A stretch of 58,649 nt of DNA from Flavobacteriales bacterium (GCA_016124845.1 WGMW01000001.1:1-58649); one strand, 5' to 3'; counted from the stretch's first letter, positions 40,989 through 50,772 are shown. Numbers and translations are program-made. The notes: generated by a model not told the origin, from the sequence alone.

Positions 40989-43900
40989 TTATTCTGCAAC
41001 CGAAGGTGTGGGAACCTCAGGATTTGTGAAGGCTATGATGACACGTTCAACCAGAAGATACATGACAGGGACAATGATCAATGTGAGGAACGTGGCGAAC
41101 GAAAGTCCGTAAACAACCGTCCACGACATCGGTCCCCAGAAAGCAACGTTGTCACCTCCGAAGTAGATCTGCGGGTCAAGGTCGCTCATCAGTGTATAGA
41201 AGTTGATGTTCATACCTGTCGCCAAAGGCAGCAGTCCGAGTACGGTTGTAATGGCCGTAAGCAATACAGGACGCAGACGCGTTTTGCCACCTTCCACAAT
41301 ACATTCGATGGCCTCGTTCAGCGGAAGCGTACTTCCTTCAGGCATGCCCAATTCCTCACGCTTACGAGCACGGGTCAGGTCAATGTAGTCGATGAGAACA
41401 ATCGCGTTGTTCACCACAATGCCAGCCAGCGAAACGATACCGATTCCTGTCATGATCACGGAAATAGTGTCTCCGAAGATGATGATGCCCAAGAACACAC
41501 CGATGGTGCTGAACGCCACAGAACCGATGATGATCAATGGTTTGATGGCCGAGTTGAACTGTGACACAAGGATCAACACGATCAGGCCAATGGCGATCAT
41601 GAAAGCTTTGCCCAAGAAGGCTGCCGCTTTCTGCTGTTCTTCGTTTTCTCCAGTAAAACGAAGTGTATATCCTTCTGGAAGTTGGTAGTCTCCAAATTGC
41701 TCCTGGATCTGCGCATTGATGTCGGTGGCATTGTAGCCTTCGATCACATTCGACCAAATGGTGATGGTGCGATTCTGGTCTCTTCGTTTGACCGAACCGA
41801 ACGAACTGGAGAACGAAATATCTGCCACAGACGAGATGGGAACCTGCTTGATCTTGCCTGTGGTCATATCGCGGAAGGTGATCTTTTGGTTGAGAAGCGA
41901 GGCCACATCATAACGATACTCGTTCTGCAATTTCAAGATGATCGGGTATTCATCCTCGCCTTCTTTGAACTTACTGATCTCTTTTCCGAACAGAGCGGTT
42001 CGCAATGTTCCACCGATCTGTGCGGTGCTCAGTCCGAAGGTTCTGGCACGTGCTCTATCGATGTTCACCAACAGTTCTGGTTTGCCAGTTTCAAGATCGA
42101 GTTTCAATCCTTCCACACCTGGGATCTTCTGTTCTTCGATCTTGCCTTTTAGTTCTTCCGTAAGCGCAATCAGTTTATCGAAATTCTCACCGCTCACTTC
42201 AATGTTGATCGGTTTCCCTGCGGGAGGTCCTTCACGGTTTTTCTGAACGTTGACGATGATTCCAGGACGTTTGCTCAGCTTCTCGCTCAAGTCGCGCATC
42301 ACGGTAGAACTGGAAATACCTTCCCGCTGCTCAAATGGTTTGAACGAGATGGTGATCTTGGCCTTGTTTGGCGTTTCGCCTGCTGGAGGACCATCGCGTG
42401 GGTCGGTAGAACCCGACCCGATGTTGGTCATCACCGAATTGACAGAAGCCATGTACGGCTCGATGATCTCATTCACCTCGGCTTCAATATCAAGTACCGC
42501 TTCGTTGGTCTTTTCAATGTCTGTTCCCGTAGCCGATTCGATGAAAACGTTGATGTATTTCGGATCGTTGGCAGGGAAGAACTCCACCTTTGGACCGACA
42601 ATTCCAACAATCACAAATGACGCAAGAAGCAGAACCACCGTTCCACCGAAGAAAGCGAATGGCCTCCAAGAGGTGAGTGAGAAACGCAAGGTTTTCAGAT
42701 ACCAGTCTTCCAGCACCACCAAGAAACTGTCTTGGAACCAGAAAGAAACAGGGCGGAGAATGAACGCATTGACCACCGTCAGAATGGCAAGGGTGGCGAG
42801 TATTGTTCCCAACGAAAATGTGCTGTAGGTGTTATCGCCAATTTTCAGTCCGCCTTCGGCATCGACCAAGTAACATATCGCACTAAACAGTACTTCAATA
42901 CCAACCGTGATCAAAAGTGATTTCAAATTGATCTTGCGGTCTTCTTCCTTCTTCATAAACAGAGCCGCAAATACTGGGTTGATGACCAAGCCCACGATCA
43001 ACGAAGCACCCAATACTGCGATCAACGTCATCGGCAGGTACTTCATGAATTCGCCCATAATGCTGTTCCAGAAGAGCAGTGGGAAGAAGGCGGCCAATGT
43101 GGTGGCGGTAGAGGAGATGATCGGCACGGCAATTTCGCCTACACCATATTTGGCGGCATCCATTTTTGACATGCCCTGCGAGTACAGTCGGTAAATGTTC
43201 TCGATGGTCACAATACCGTTATCCACCAACATACCAAGCGCCAATATCATGGCGAAAAGCACCATCATGTTGATGGTAACGCCCATGGCCGCAAGAATGG
43301 TGAAGCTGAGCAGCATCGATAATGGAATGGCAATACCCACGAAGAGTGCGTTGCGAAGACCGAGGAAGAACAGCAATACAAGCACAACCAGGATCACACC
43401 TGAATAGATGTTGTTTTCCAAGTTCAGCAGCTGTCCACGTACCTGATCGCTTTGATCGTTGGTAATGGTGATCTTGAGGTCCGAAGGGAAGTTGTGCTTC
43501 TTGGCATCGGCCAGAATGGCAAACACCTGATCGGTGGCATTCAGCAGGTTTTCACCTGATTTCTTCACAATATCAAGTGAAACAACAGGATCGCCACCCA
43601 AACGCGCGTAACTGTTACGGTCCTTGTAGCCGTCCTCAACCATGGCGATGTCGCGCAGGTAGATGATGTTCCCGAATTCGGCCTTCACAATGGTGTTCAT
43701 GATCTGGTCCATATCTCGGTATTCCCCAGAAACACGGATGGTTCTTCGCGTACCGTCCATCAGGATGTCACCGCCAGAAATGGTCATGTTCTCGTAGCCG
43801 ATGGCGCTTTCAATGTCGTTGAAGCTGACCTCAACCTGCTCCATTTTATTGACATCGACATTGATGTTGATCTCGCGTTCCAGCGCTCCTCGGATGTCCA

Positions 43901-44459
43901 CCGATGAAAGCTCCGAGATGGTTTCCATGCGGTCCTGCAACAGTTCTGCGTAATCTTTCAGGTCATCCAAGCTGTAATCTCCCGAAAGGTTGATGTTCAT
44001 AACGGGCATTTCCGACATGTTCACATCCATGACCATCGGATCCATGTCGAGGTCGGTCGGAAGCTCATTTTTGGCCTTGTCAACCGCATCCTTTACATCT
44101 TGGAGCGCGTCATCCACATCCACATCCGTGGTAAATTCCACAATGATGATGGAATTGTCCTGAACGGAAGTAGAAGTGAGTTCGTTGATGCCTTTCAGCG
44201 GTTTGATCTCATTCTCGATCGGTCGTGTGATCAGGTTCTCGATATCCACAGGCGAGTTCCCTGGATAGACAGTACGAACGTAGATCTGCGGCATCACCAC
44301 CTCGGGGAAAAGCTCCTTCGGCATGGTGGAGTAGGCGAGAAGACCTCCCACAACAATAAGGATCGTGAGGATGAGGATGCTGGTGCTGTTGTTGAGAGAG
44401 AGGGTCGATAGCCCGAACTCCTTCAGCATACCTTTCTTTTCTGTTGTTTCGTTGCTCAT
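40989..44459 (-). CDS. RND-family efflux permease (AcrB-like)
   Basis: 1156 residues, longer than the usual ~1040. The N-terminal TM1 is followed by PKELFPEVVMPQIYVRTVYP and large periplasmic porter domains. TM2-6 contain LALGMLVDNGIVTIENIYRL, which carries the proton-relay Asp in TM4. Between TM6 and TM7 (about residues 510-590) two extra hydrophobic helices appear (LLITVGIEVLFSAICYLV and FSLGTILATLAILTVVNAF). The second half mirrors the first. It pumps drugs, metals or lipids with a TolC-type channel and an adaptor, both encoded upstream here (45750-47162 and 44594-45730). Confidence 0.93.
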   Translation of the reverse strand: MSNETTEKKGMLKEFGLSTLSLNNSTSILILTILIVVGGLLAYSTMPKELFPEVVMPQIYVRTVYPGNSPVDIENLITRPIENEIKPLKGINELTSTSVQDNSIIIVEFTTDVDVDDALQDVKDAVDKAKNELPTDLDMDPMVMDVNMSEMPVMNINLSGDYSLDDLKDYAELLQDRMETISELSSVDIRGALEREININVDVNKMEQVEVSFNDIESAIGYENMTISGGDILMDGTRRTIRVSGEYRDMDQIMNTIVKAEFGNIIYLRDIAMVEDGYKDRNSYARLGGDPVVSLDIVKKSGENLLNATDQVFAILADAKKHNFPSDLKITITNDQSDQVRGQLLNLENNIYSGVILVVLVLLFFLGLRNALFVGIAIPLSMLLSFTILAAMGVTINMMVLFAMILALGMLVDNGIVTIENIYRLYSQGMSKMDAAKYGVGEIAVPIISSTATTLAAFFPLLFWNSIMGEFMKYLPMTLIAVLGASLIVGLVINPVFAALFMKKEEDRKINLKSLLITVGIEVLFSAICYLVDAEGGLKIGDNTYSTFSLGTILATLAILTVVNAFILRPVSFWFQDSFLVVLEDWYLKTLRFSLTSWRPFAFFGGTVVLLLASFVIVGIVGPKVEFFPANDPKYINVFIESATGTDIEKTNEAVLDIEAEVNEIIEPYMASVNSVMTNIGSGSTDPRDGPPAGETPNKAKITISFKPFEQREGISSSTVMRDLSEKLSKRPGIIVNVQKNREGPPAGKPINIEVSGENFDKLIALTEELKGKIEEQKIPGVEGLKLDLETGKPELLVNIDRARARTFGLSTAQIGGTLRTALFGKEISKFKEGEDEYPIILKLQNEYRYDVASLLNQKITFRDMTTGKIKQVPISSVADISFSSSFGSVKRRDQNRTITIWSNVIEGYNATDINAQIQEQFGDYQLPEGYTLRFTGENEEQQKAAAFLGKAFMIAIGLIVLILVSQFNSAIKPLIIIGSVAFSTIGVFLGIIIFGDTISVIMTGIGIVSLAGIVVNNAIVLIDYIDLTRARKREELGMPEGSTLPLNEAIECIVEGGKTRLRPVLLTAITTVLGLLPLATGMNINFYTLMSDLDPQIYFGGDNVAFWGPMSWTVVYGLSFATFLTLIIVPVMYLLVERVIIAFTNPEVPTPSVAE

Positions 44460-44481
44460 ATTCGTTTCGATTCTTTAATCC

Positions 44482-44575
44482 CCCGTCACTTCGTTTCTCT
44501 TCGTGACACCCCCTTGGAAGGGGGAACTGCGCTGATCCTTCCGCCTAAGGCGGATGCCGAGGTACGAGGCGGAGG
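44482..44575. repeat. palindromic spacer between adaptor and RND permease genes
   Basis: The 134-bp gap holds the perfect palindromes 44509-44524 (ccccctt-gg-aaggggg) and 44540-44554 (tccgcct-a-aggcgga), the second followed by an imperfect echo 'gaggcggagga'. These words are typical of dispersed Bacteroidota intergenic repeats; a related 'cccctcttcgagaggggg' lies near 56751. It is inside an operon, so it may alter permease expression relative to the adaptor. Confidence 0.5.
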
Positions 44576-44593
44576 ATTTGATCAATTTCATAT

Positions 44594-45730
44594 CTACCCT
44601 TGAACTTTTACAAAATCGCCATTGGCAATTTCATTGAAACCTTCCACAACCACTCGGGTGCCTTTTGAAAGTCCTTCCACGATCATGGTGTGGCCTTCGC
44701 TGGTGCGACCCGTCTTCACGTAGGTTTTCACCGCTTTCGGCCTTCCTTCTTCTTCCTTCACCACAAATACGAAGTCGCCTTTGGCATCCTTACCAATGGT
44801 GATCGCTGGCACGACCAACGCACTATCAGCTTCAAAATCTTTGATGCGCAGCACCGCCACGCCATTTGGTTTCAGAATACCTTCTGAGTTCGGGATTCGA
44901 ACTTCCACCTCAAATGAGCGGTTGGCTGGATTGATGATGTTTCCAACAGTGGCGATCGGAGCCTTGGTGGAATAACCGAAAGAAGGGAATTCCACATCTA
45001 CCATGGCTCTTGGTCGCACCGACTGAACGTAGTTCTCCGAAACATCCACCTTCACTTTCATCTGCTTCATGTTCACCATGGTCAGCACAGGCATTCCAGG
45101 TGCGGCCAGTTCTCCCACCTTCTGGTTCACTACGTCCACAATACCGTCAAATGGCGCTTTAATGATGCTCATGCCCATTTGCGCCAGCAGCGTTTCCTTT
45201 TTCTTAATGAGGCTTTCCAAGTTGTTTTTGGCCTGCAGATACTGCATTTCCGAACCGATCTTCTGCTCCCAAAGGTTGGCCTGACGGTTGTAAACGGTCT
45301 GCGCCAGCTCAATGCCATTGTTCACTTCATCCAAGCTTCTTTGAAGCACGCTGGTATTCAGTTTCACCAGCACCTGACCAGCAGTTACGTGGTCGCCATC
45401 GTTTACAAGGATCTCCTTGATCTGACCTCCCTGTTCTGGGCTTACGCGCGCCATCTCCATGGCCTCGATGCTTCCGTTCACATTGAAGAAATGCTCGAAG
45501 TGCTGCGGCACTAACTCCTTGACGGCCACAAGGATACCTTCATCCTCTTGTTTCAGTAACGAAGAATCGCCCTTCATCAGTTCTTCCTCCATTTTATTGA
45601 TCTCGTTCTGGAGTTTGGCCAGTTCTACCTTTTTGGCATCAAGGGCCGCCTTTTTTTCTTCAAGCGTCTTTTCGCCTCCGCAGGCGCTCAATCCCAATAG
45701 GGCAGCAAGTATAAAAATGTGTGTTCTCAT
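44594..45730 (-). CDS. RND efflux periplasmic adaptor lipoprotein
   Basis: 378 residues from the ATG at 45730. A lipobox signal peptide MRTHIFILAALLGLSACGG puts it at a membrane as a lipoprotein. A coiled-coil stretch (EEKKAALDAKKVELAKLQNE) comes before the barrel-sandwich domain RVSPEQGGQIKEILVNDGDH and its second half MSIIKAPFDGIVDVVNQKVG. The helical hairpin lies in between, and beta-barrel and MP domains follow. It bridges the permease and the TolC-like channel. A longer start at 45763 would overlap tolC and lose the lipobox logic. Confidence 0.92.
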   Translation of the reverse strand: MRTHIFILAALLGLSACGGEKTLEEKKAALDAKKVELAKLQNEINKMEEELMKGDSSLLKQEDEGILVAVKELVPQHFEHFFNVNGSIEAMEMARVSPEQGGQIKEILVNDGDHVTAGQVLVKLNTSVLQRSLDEVNNGIELAQTVYNRQANLWEQKIGSEMQYLQAKNNLESLIKKKETLLAQMGMSIIKAPFDGIVDVVNQKVGELAAPGMPVLTMVNMKQMKVKVDVSENYVQSVRPRAMVDVEFPSFGYSTKAPIATVGNIINPANRSFEVEVRIPNSEGILKPNGVAVLRIKDFEADSALVVPAITIGKDAKGDFVFVVKEEEGRPKAVKTYVKTGRTSEGHTMIVEGLSKGTRVVVEGFNEIANGDFVKVQG

Positions 45731-45749
45731 AGTGTTGATGGCGTTTCTA

Positions 45750-47162
45750 TCAGTTGTTTTCAAGTACTTTTTTCAGTTCGAGTTTGGCATCCATGGCAGA
45801 GAAAAGCGTGTTCACGTATTCTGCCTGGGCCTGAATGAGTTGGTTTTCGGCCGTGGTCAGCTCCATGCTGGTGGCCAATCCTTCCTGGTATTTTACCAAG
45901 GTCTTTTGTTGGATGCGAGAGGCAAGCTCGATGTTCTCCTGACTTACCTCCAATTGTTCCAATGCAGAACGGAAGTTGTCCTTGGCGGTAATGGCCTGAA
46001 GCGTCAAAGCCTGTTCCATGTCTGCCAGTTTGTTCTTGATCTTCTGCTGTTCCAACTTGGCCTTTTTCATACTGGCCGCAGCACCGAGGTTATCCCAGAT
46101 AGGAACTGTCAGTTTCACGCCCCAAAGCGTTTGTGGGTACCACGATTTGCTGAAATCGAAGAAGTCGAACTTCTGACGGTACGCCTGTCGCTTGTAATCG
46201 AAAAACGCATTCAGTCGTGGGTAATATTTGGCCTCTTCCAGTTTGACGAGGTAGCCGTGCATTACCACATCCTGCTTCACCAGATCATAAGCAATATTGT
46301 TGTTCAGGTCCAGGTCCATGGTCAACAGTTCGTCAGGTGTTTGCATGGTCCAGAGCGTCTCAAGGTCGGTTGATAGGGCGATCTCCGTTTTCACAGGCAT
46401 TCCCATCTGGTATTTGAGCATGTTGAGCGTGGCCGTGTGCTGTCGCTCGGCCATGTTCAATCTGTTCTTCAACCCGTTGATCAACAGATTCAATTGTTCC
46501 AGATCCATCTCTTCCGCAAAGCCGTTCTCGTAGAGGGCTTTTGTGTCTGAAACCGTTTTCTCCGTATTGGCAATGTTCTCTTTCAGAAGACGGACATTCT
46601 CCTTGGCGATCTGCGATGTGTAATACGACTGCGCCACGGTGGTCTTGATCTCGTTCTTGGTCATTTTGGCCATGTCGCGGGTCATCTTCTGATAGCCTTT
46701 GGCGCCTTTCACCCCAATGATGTAAGAACCATCGAACAGTTGCAACGTGGCCGTTGCACCAATGTCCATGTTGTACTTCTGCCCGAATTTGAACGTGGTA
46801 GGCTGGTTCGGGTCGGTCTGTGGTGCATTGATAGGAACACCCGTTGCCTGCGAAACCCCGCCCAAGAAGGTAGTGAGGTAATCTGGGAAGAACGAGTTTC
46901 CAGAAGTTACCGTGGTTGGCAGTTGAATGAAGTTGTTGAAGTTCAACGCTCCATTGATTTGCGGTAGTCCGCGGGCTGCCTGGATCCAAACATCCTTATC
47001 GGCCTGCTCAATATTAATGTCTGCTGTCTTTGCCTTCTGGCTGTTCTCCCAAGCATATTTTACGGCTTCTTCCACACTCAGGTCCATCACGCTGCCATCT
47101 TGGGCCAACGCCTGGTGAACAAATAGAATGCTGCTTAGAACAATGAGGATGGTCTGTCTCAT
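45750..47162 (-). CDS. TolC-family outer-membrane efflux protein
   Basis: 470 residues. Signal peptide (ILIVLSSILFVHQALAQ), then two repeats of the long helical barrel, each opening like LSVEEAVKYAWENSQKAKTA and ending in QKTLVKYQEGLATSMELTTA, the classic TolC motif. The beta-strand parts form the outer-membrane channel. It forms the exit duct of the tripartite pump with the adaptor and RND permease downstream. It follows the TetR gene by one base pair and precedes the adaptor start by 19 bp, so it is co-transcribed with both. Confidence 0.92.
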   Translation of the reverse strand: MRQTILIVLSSILFVHQALAQDGSVMDLSVEEAVKYAWENSQKAKTADINIEQADKDVWIQAARGLPQINGALNFNNFIQLPTTVTSGNSFFPDYLTTFLGGVSQATGVPINAPQTDPNQPTTFKFGQKYNMDIGATATLQLFDGSYIIGVKGAKGYQKMTRDMAKMTKNEIKTTVAQSYYTSQIAKENVRLLKENIANTEKTVSDTKALYENGFAEEMDLEQLNLLINGLKNRLNMAERQHTATLNMLKYQMGMPVKTEIALSTDLETLWTMQTPDELLTMDLDLNNNIAYDLVKQDVVMHGYLVKLEEAKYYPRLNAFFDYKRQAYRQKFDFFDFSKSWYPQTLWGVKLTVPIWDNLGAAASMKKAKLEQQKIKNKLADMEQALTLQAITAKDNFRSALEQLEVSQENIELASRIQQKTLVKYQEGLATSMELTTAENQLIQAQAEYVNTLFSAMDAKLELKKVLENN

Positions 47163-47163
47163 A

Positions 47164-47793
47164 TCAGAATATAGGATGCTGCGTGTCTAACGTTTTGAAT
47201 TTGTCTTTCAGGTATTCGATGCCCTTATCGCTGGCAATGCCGCGGATGTGGTAGCGGATGGCCTCGAAATACACATCGGTGGGACTGTACTTGTTGGCCG
47301 GGAAGAACTTTTGGTCAAATATCAGATCCATACGGCCAACGTAAAGCGCTGCTACAATTGGAATATTGATGTTGTCGCGGTATAGTCCTTGCGCAATGCC
47401 ATCTTCCATATTTCGGGTAAGCGAACCCAATATGGTTTTCAGTTTGTATTCCTGATAGATGATGAATGCCTTCGGGTAATATTTCTCCAGATCGAAAAGG
47501 ATGGAGGGATGCATCTTCTGTAAGTGTTCGCTTACTCTCTGCGAGATAAGGAACATCTCCTCGATCGCATTCTCACTCTCCCCGTGCATCGCCTCCAATT
47601 CGCAAATGTCCTGGTCGATGTAAAACTGAATACCCCTTGCAACCAGTTCCGATTTATCAGGCACCACTTGGTATAGCGTCTTCTTTGAAATGCCCAAATG
47701 GCGCGCAATGTCATCCATGGTCAGGCTTTTTACACCGTACTGCATAAAGAGTGCAATGACCTGCTCGATGATATTTTTTGCTTTCGCTTCCAT
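47164..47793 (-). CDS. TetR/AcrR-family regulator
   Basis: 209 residues. The N-terminal helix-turn-helix is YGVKSLTMDDIARHLGISKK followed by TLYQVVPDKSELV. The helical ligand-binding core (residues ~60-200) is variable, as in the family. It probably represses the efflux operon it leads (tolC, adaptor, RND permease), being the first gene and starting 12 bp downstream of a -7 box. Autoregulation would follow from this arrangement; no clear operator palindrome was found in the short leader. Confidence 0.9.
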   Translation of the reverse strand: MEAKAKNIIEQVIALFMQYGVKSLTMDDIARHLGISKKTLYQVVPDKSELVARGIQFYIDQDICELEAMHGESENAIEEMFLISQRVSEHLQKMHPSILFDLEKYYPKAFIIYQEYKLKTILGSLTRNMEDGIAQGLYRDNINIPIVAALYVGRMDLIFDQKFFPANKYSPTDVYFEAIRYHIRGIASDKGIEYLKDKFKTLDTQHPIF

Positions 47794-47804
47794 TTTTGGC
47801 GGTG

Positions 47805-47812
47805 CAAATGTA
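47805..47812 (-). promoter_or_regulatory. putative -7 promoter box of the efflux operon
   Basis: Reads TACATTTG on the minus strand (TAnnTTTG consensus), 11 bp before the TetR start. The leader would therefore be only a few bases long. Confidence 0.5.
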
Positions 47813-47957
47813 TAGCTTAAAAAACCACGGAAACGATTTTAATGTTAAAAGTTTCCAAAGTTTTCGATGATGAGACATTAATAGTAGGATAAGGTTCAGG
47901 CGGAGCGAAAAAACATTAGCAAGGATACCGTTGGTTCGAGGTGAGATTAAGATAGCT

Positions 47958-48950
47958 TCAGCAAAAGAAATACGCCCGTTCTCCAAGCAGATCTTTAAGC
48001 TCCGCCTGTTCTTGCGGATTGGCCACCGACACAATGACCTGCGGGTTTTCCAGTTCAGAGAGGAATTGCTCAGAGCGTATTTCCACTCCATAAATGAGAT
48101 GCCCGATCTTCTTGGGGTTGTTGCACACCCAATGGAATGGAACGTGGTTTTCCGTCAGCAACTTGGCCAAGGATTTGCCTTTGCTTCCCGCGCCCCAAAG
48201 CACCAAAGGCCGTTGCGGGTCGTGGTCGAGTTTTAAGAACCAGTTGAGCTTCAGTTCCAAGAAGCGGTTGTCGGCATAATGCGGATGATTGCGTGACGTG
48301 CGCGAGGAATGGTCGCGCCAATGGTGCAGCACCTTCGTGGTTGGAATCACCTTCAATCCTTGCGCGTAGAAACGGAAGCAGAGGTCGTAATCCTCTGGGT
48401 AAGTGTCCAGTTCGAAGGCTCCGCAACGGTCAAGGTCTTCGCGATACACCATCCAGCAGGGCGATGGGATCACACATTCCTTGTAGATCTCCGTGTAGTT
48501 GTTGCCTTCCGCAGTGAGGCCGTTCAGCCATTGTTCATACTTACGATAGCCGTCTCCCAGTTCATTTTTGGAGAAGTATTCTACGAGTCCCGTGGCAAGA
48601 TTTCCCTTTCCTACATCCAGTAGATTCTGCTTCAGCGTTTGCAGTTTCTGCGGAACCATGCGGTCGTCCGCATCCATTCGTGTAATCAGTTCACCAGAAC
48701 TGTTGGCGTAAGCCGTTCGCAGCGCATCAATGATCCCCGAACCATTACGATCAAGAACGTTGATGCGCTTGTCCCGCTCCGCGAACCGATTAAGTATGGT
48801 TGGACTATCGTCTATGGAGCCGTCATTCACGGCAATCAGTTCCCAGTCGGTTTCTGTTTGCTCGATGATGGAATTCAGGCACTCTTCCAGAAACGGGCCA
48901 GCATTCTTAACTGGCATCAGAATGGAGATCTTGGTTCTTTCCGAACTCAA
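47958..48950 (-). CDS. family 2 glycosyltransferase with C-terminal Rossmann-like domain
   Basis: 330 residues with TTG at 48950, overlapping the protease stop by 4 bp (TTGA). The GT-A part has ISILMPVKNAGPFLEECLNS and ELITRMDADDRMVPQKLQTL, whose MDADD is the metal-binding DXD. The C-terminal ~90 residues are separate: RPLVLWGAGSKGKSLAKLLT, with a GxGxxG-like loop, then VIVSVANPQEQAELKDLL. That pattern resembles a nucleotide- or sugar-binding Rossmann module as in PglD-like proteins. The acceptor is unknown; surface polysaccharide or protein glycosylation are both possible. Confidence 0.85.
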   Translation of the reverse strand: MSSERTKISILMPVKNAGPFLEECLNSIIEQTETDWELIAVNDGSIDDSPTILNRFAERDKRINVLDRNGSGIIDALRTAYANSSGELITRMDADDRMVPQKLQTLKQNLLDVGKGNLATGLVEYFSKNELGDGYRKYEQWLNGLTAEGNNYTEIYKECVIPSPCWMVYREDLDRCGAFELDTYPEDYDLCFRFYAQGLKVIPTTKVLHHWRDHSSRTSRNHPHYADNRFLELKLNWFLKLDHDPQRPLVLWGAGSKGKSLAKLLTENHVPFHWVCNNPKKIGHLIYGVEIRSEQFLSELENPQVIVSVANPQEQAELKDLLGERAYFFC

Positions 48951-50767
48951 TTCTTTACCAGTTTGATGGCCTTGCGGTCTTTGTCGTTGGAGAGCTCCAA
49001 GATGTAAACTCCGCTTTGCAAACCATTGGACGGCACATGCAGCACGCCATTGGGAGCGGAGTAGGACTGTAGCCGTTGTCCCAGCGCATTGTAAAGATTG
49101 GCGCTGATGCCCTTGTCGGAAACAATACGCAAAGGTTGTGTTCCGGAGGCGAACCCTTTGGTGTTGAATACGCGGAAAGTTTCTTCCTGCGGATTCACTT
49201 CATCAATACCGATGGAAGCGGGCAGCAGTCCTCGATCGAACATGCGCTGGTAGATCGGGTCGTGGTGCGCGCCTCCGAAAAGCAGCGTATCGGCCTGAAT
49301 GAATGCCAGGGCAGCCTGCGGCATGGTCATTCCGGTTGCAAAACTGTACGTGGTCTGAAGCATGATGGCATCGGTGGCCTCACGGCCGATGTCGCCCCAG
49401 ATCTGCATCAACGTGGCCGACCAGATGTCGGCATCTCCATAAAGATTGTTGGTAAGGTCTTCCGGGTAATGGTCGTTGCTTACCGAACTGCGTCCGCCCC
49501 AATACTCATTATGCCCATCCCACGTAAATACATCCGCCCAACGAAAGGTACTCAGGTAGCGCGAATACGAGGACGCAAAGTAATCTCCCAGCGCCTCATC
49601 CAGCGCAGACCGTTCAGAACCGCCAACGTTCGTGTTGGGAGCTGCTGAATTACTGATGGCGTGACCATATTCGTGAATAATGACATCGGCATCCTCCGCA
49701 TCATCCACACCGCCTTCCCCGAATTTGAGTTGAGGTGGATTGAAAGCTCCGTTGAAATTGGAATTGTCGGCACCATTGAGCGCATGCGGATCCACATCTA
49801 TTCGGTAATTGGCAAGATCCGTAAAACCCAACGATTGGATGTATTGCTGGAATGTGGTGAGGTGGTAAAAAGCGTTTCCGTCCTCAAAACCTGATTCGGC
49901 ACGCGTGTAATTGAATTCAGGAGTTATGCTTGTAACGGGTGCAACGTCAGGGAACGAGAAGTCACGTATCTGCACGAAATCGTTGCGCAGAAAGAAGGTG
50001 TCGTTTTCAAACGTGGCGGGCACTTCAACAGCGATCCGCTCGGCATTCAATTGCAGAATGTCTTGATCGCCCGCATCTGCATAGGGCGCACCATAGTTTT
50101 GATGGGCAGTGGTGAGTGGATCCGGATTGAAAACCCAAACGGTAACGGTAGTGTCCTGTGGTGCAGCATAGCAGAGAAGGTCGTTCTGGTAAACAACTTT
50201 CACGTCCTTGTTCAGAACCAACTCATAGTAACGATCGGTTTTTTCTGCCACTTCCAAACGGATGGCCGGTATCAACAGCCCATTCTCCTCAAAATAAACT
50301 TCCTCCAAATTATAATGATCCAAAATACCGTTGTGCGGTTCGCGGTAGTGTACGGCCAACCCTTCATGATATGGACCATGGTCGGGGAAAGTGGCATCCA
50401 CATCATTCTGTATGCCGAAGGTGTGATCGAACAGACTCAGGATCTTTCCGTCATTGCCCACATTCAGTTTTACGGAACCACGGAACACCTTTCGGCCATT
50501 CAGGGTCTGCACAAACCGATAATGTTTGGCCTTTGGGCTTTGAGCGAAATTCTCAAGGGCCAACCCGACATTCGGTGCTTTGAGGTTATCGACCTCATCC
50601 ATCAGAAACTGCTTGATCTCCGTGGTGTCTGTGCCAAGTGTGCCGGCAGGCTGGCGCATGAGCGCGTCCTTGCGGTCAATGGGCGCAATATCATCATCAA
50701 TGGCCACCCATTTCTGAGCGATGACCAATTGAGGGACAAAAAGCAGTATGAACAGGCAAAACCTCAT
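48947..50767 (-). CDS. T9SS-sorted M4/M36-type zinc metalloprotease
   Basis: 606 residues. Signal peptide (FCLFILLFVPQLVIAQ), a propeptide-like FTP/PepSY region (HYRFVQTLNGRKVFRGSVKL), then the catalytic domain. The zinc motif is IIHEYGHAISNS near residue 365 and the downstream Glu helix is SALDEALGDYFASS. The C-terminal ~75 residues form a type A sorting domain (GISANLYNALGQRLQSY, LQSGVYILELSNDKD). It is exported by T9SS and anchored or released outside to degrade proteins. It is coupled to the glycosyltransferase by a TTGA overlap. Confidence 0.9.
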   Translation of the reverse strand: MRFCLFILLFVPQLVIAQKWVAIDDDIAPIDRKDALMRQPAGTLGTDTTEIKQFLMDEVDNLKAPNVGLALENFAQSPKAKHYRFVQTLNGRKVFRGSVKLNVGNDGKILSLFDHTFGIQNDVDATFPDHGPYHEGLAVHYREPHNGILDHYNLEEVYFEENGLLIPAIRLEVAEKTDRYYELVLNKDVKVVYQNDLLCYAAPQDTTVTVWVFNPDPLTTAHQNYGAPYADAGDQDILQLNAERIAVEVPATFENDTFFLRNDFVQIRDFSFPDVAPVTSITPEFNYTRAESGFEDGNAFYHLTTFQQYIQSLGFTDLANYRIDVDPHALNGADNSNFNGAFNPPQLKFGEGGVDDAEDADVIIHEYGHAISNSAAPNTNVGGSERSALDEALGDYFASSYSRYLSTFRWADVFTWDGHNEYWGGRSSVSNDHYPEDLTNNLYGDADIWSATLMQIWGDIGREATDAIMLQTTYSFATGMTMPQAALAFIQADTLLFGGAHHDPIYQRMFDRGLLPASIGIDEVNPQEETFRVFNTKGFASGTQPLRIVSDKGISANLYNALGQRLQSYSAPNGVLHVPSNGLQSGVYILELSNDKDRKAIKLVKN

Positions 50768-50772
50768 TTATG

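Noticed and set aside
45459-46373. 304-residue plus-strand ORF opposite adaptor and tolC
   Set aside because: Spans the junction of two certain genes on the other strand and shows no family features.
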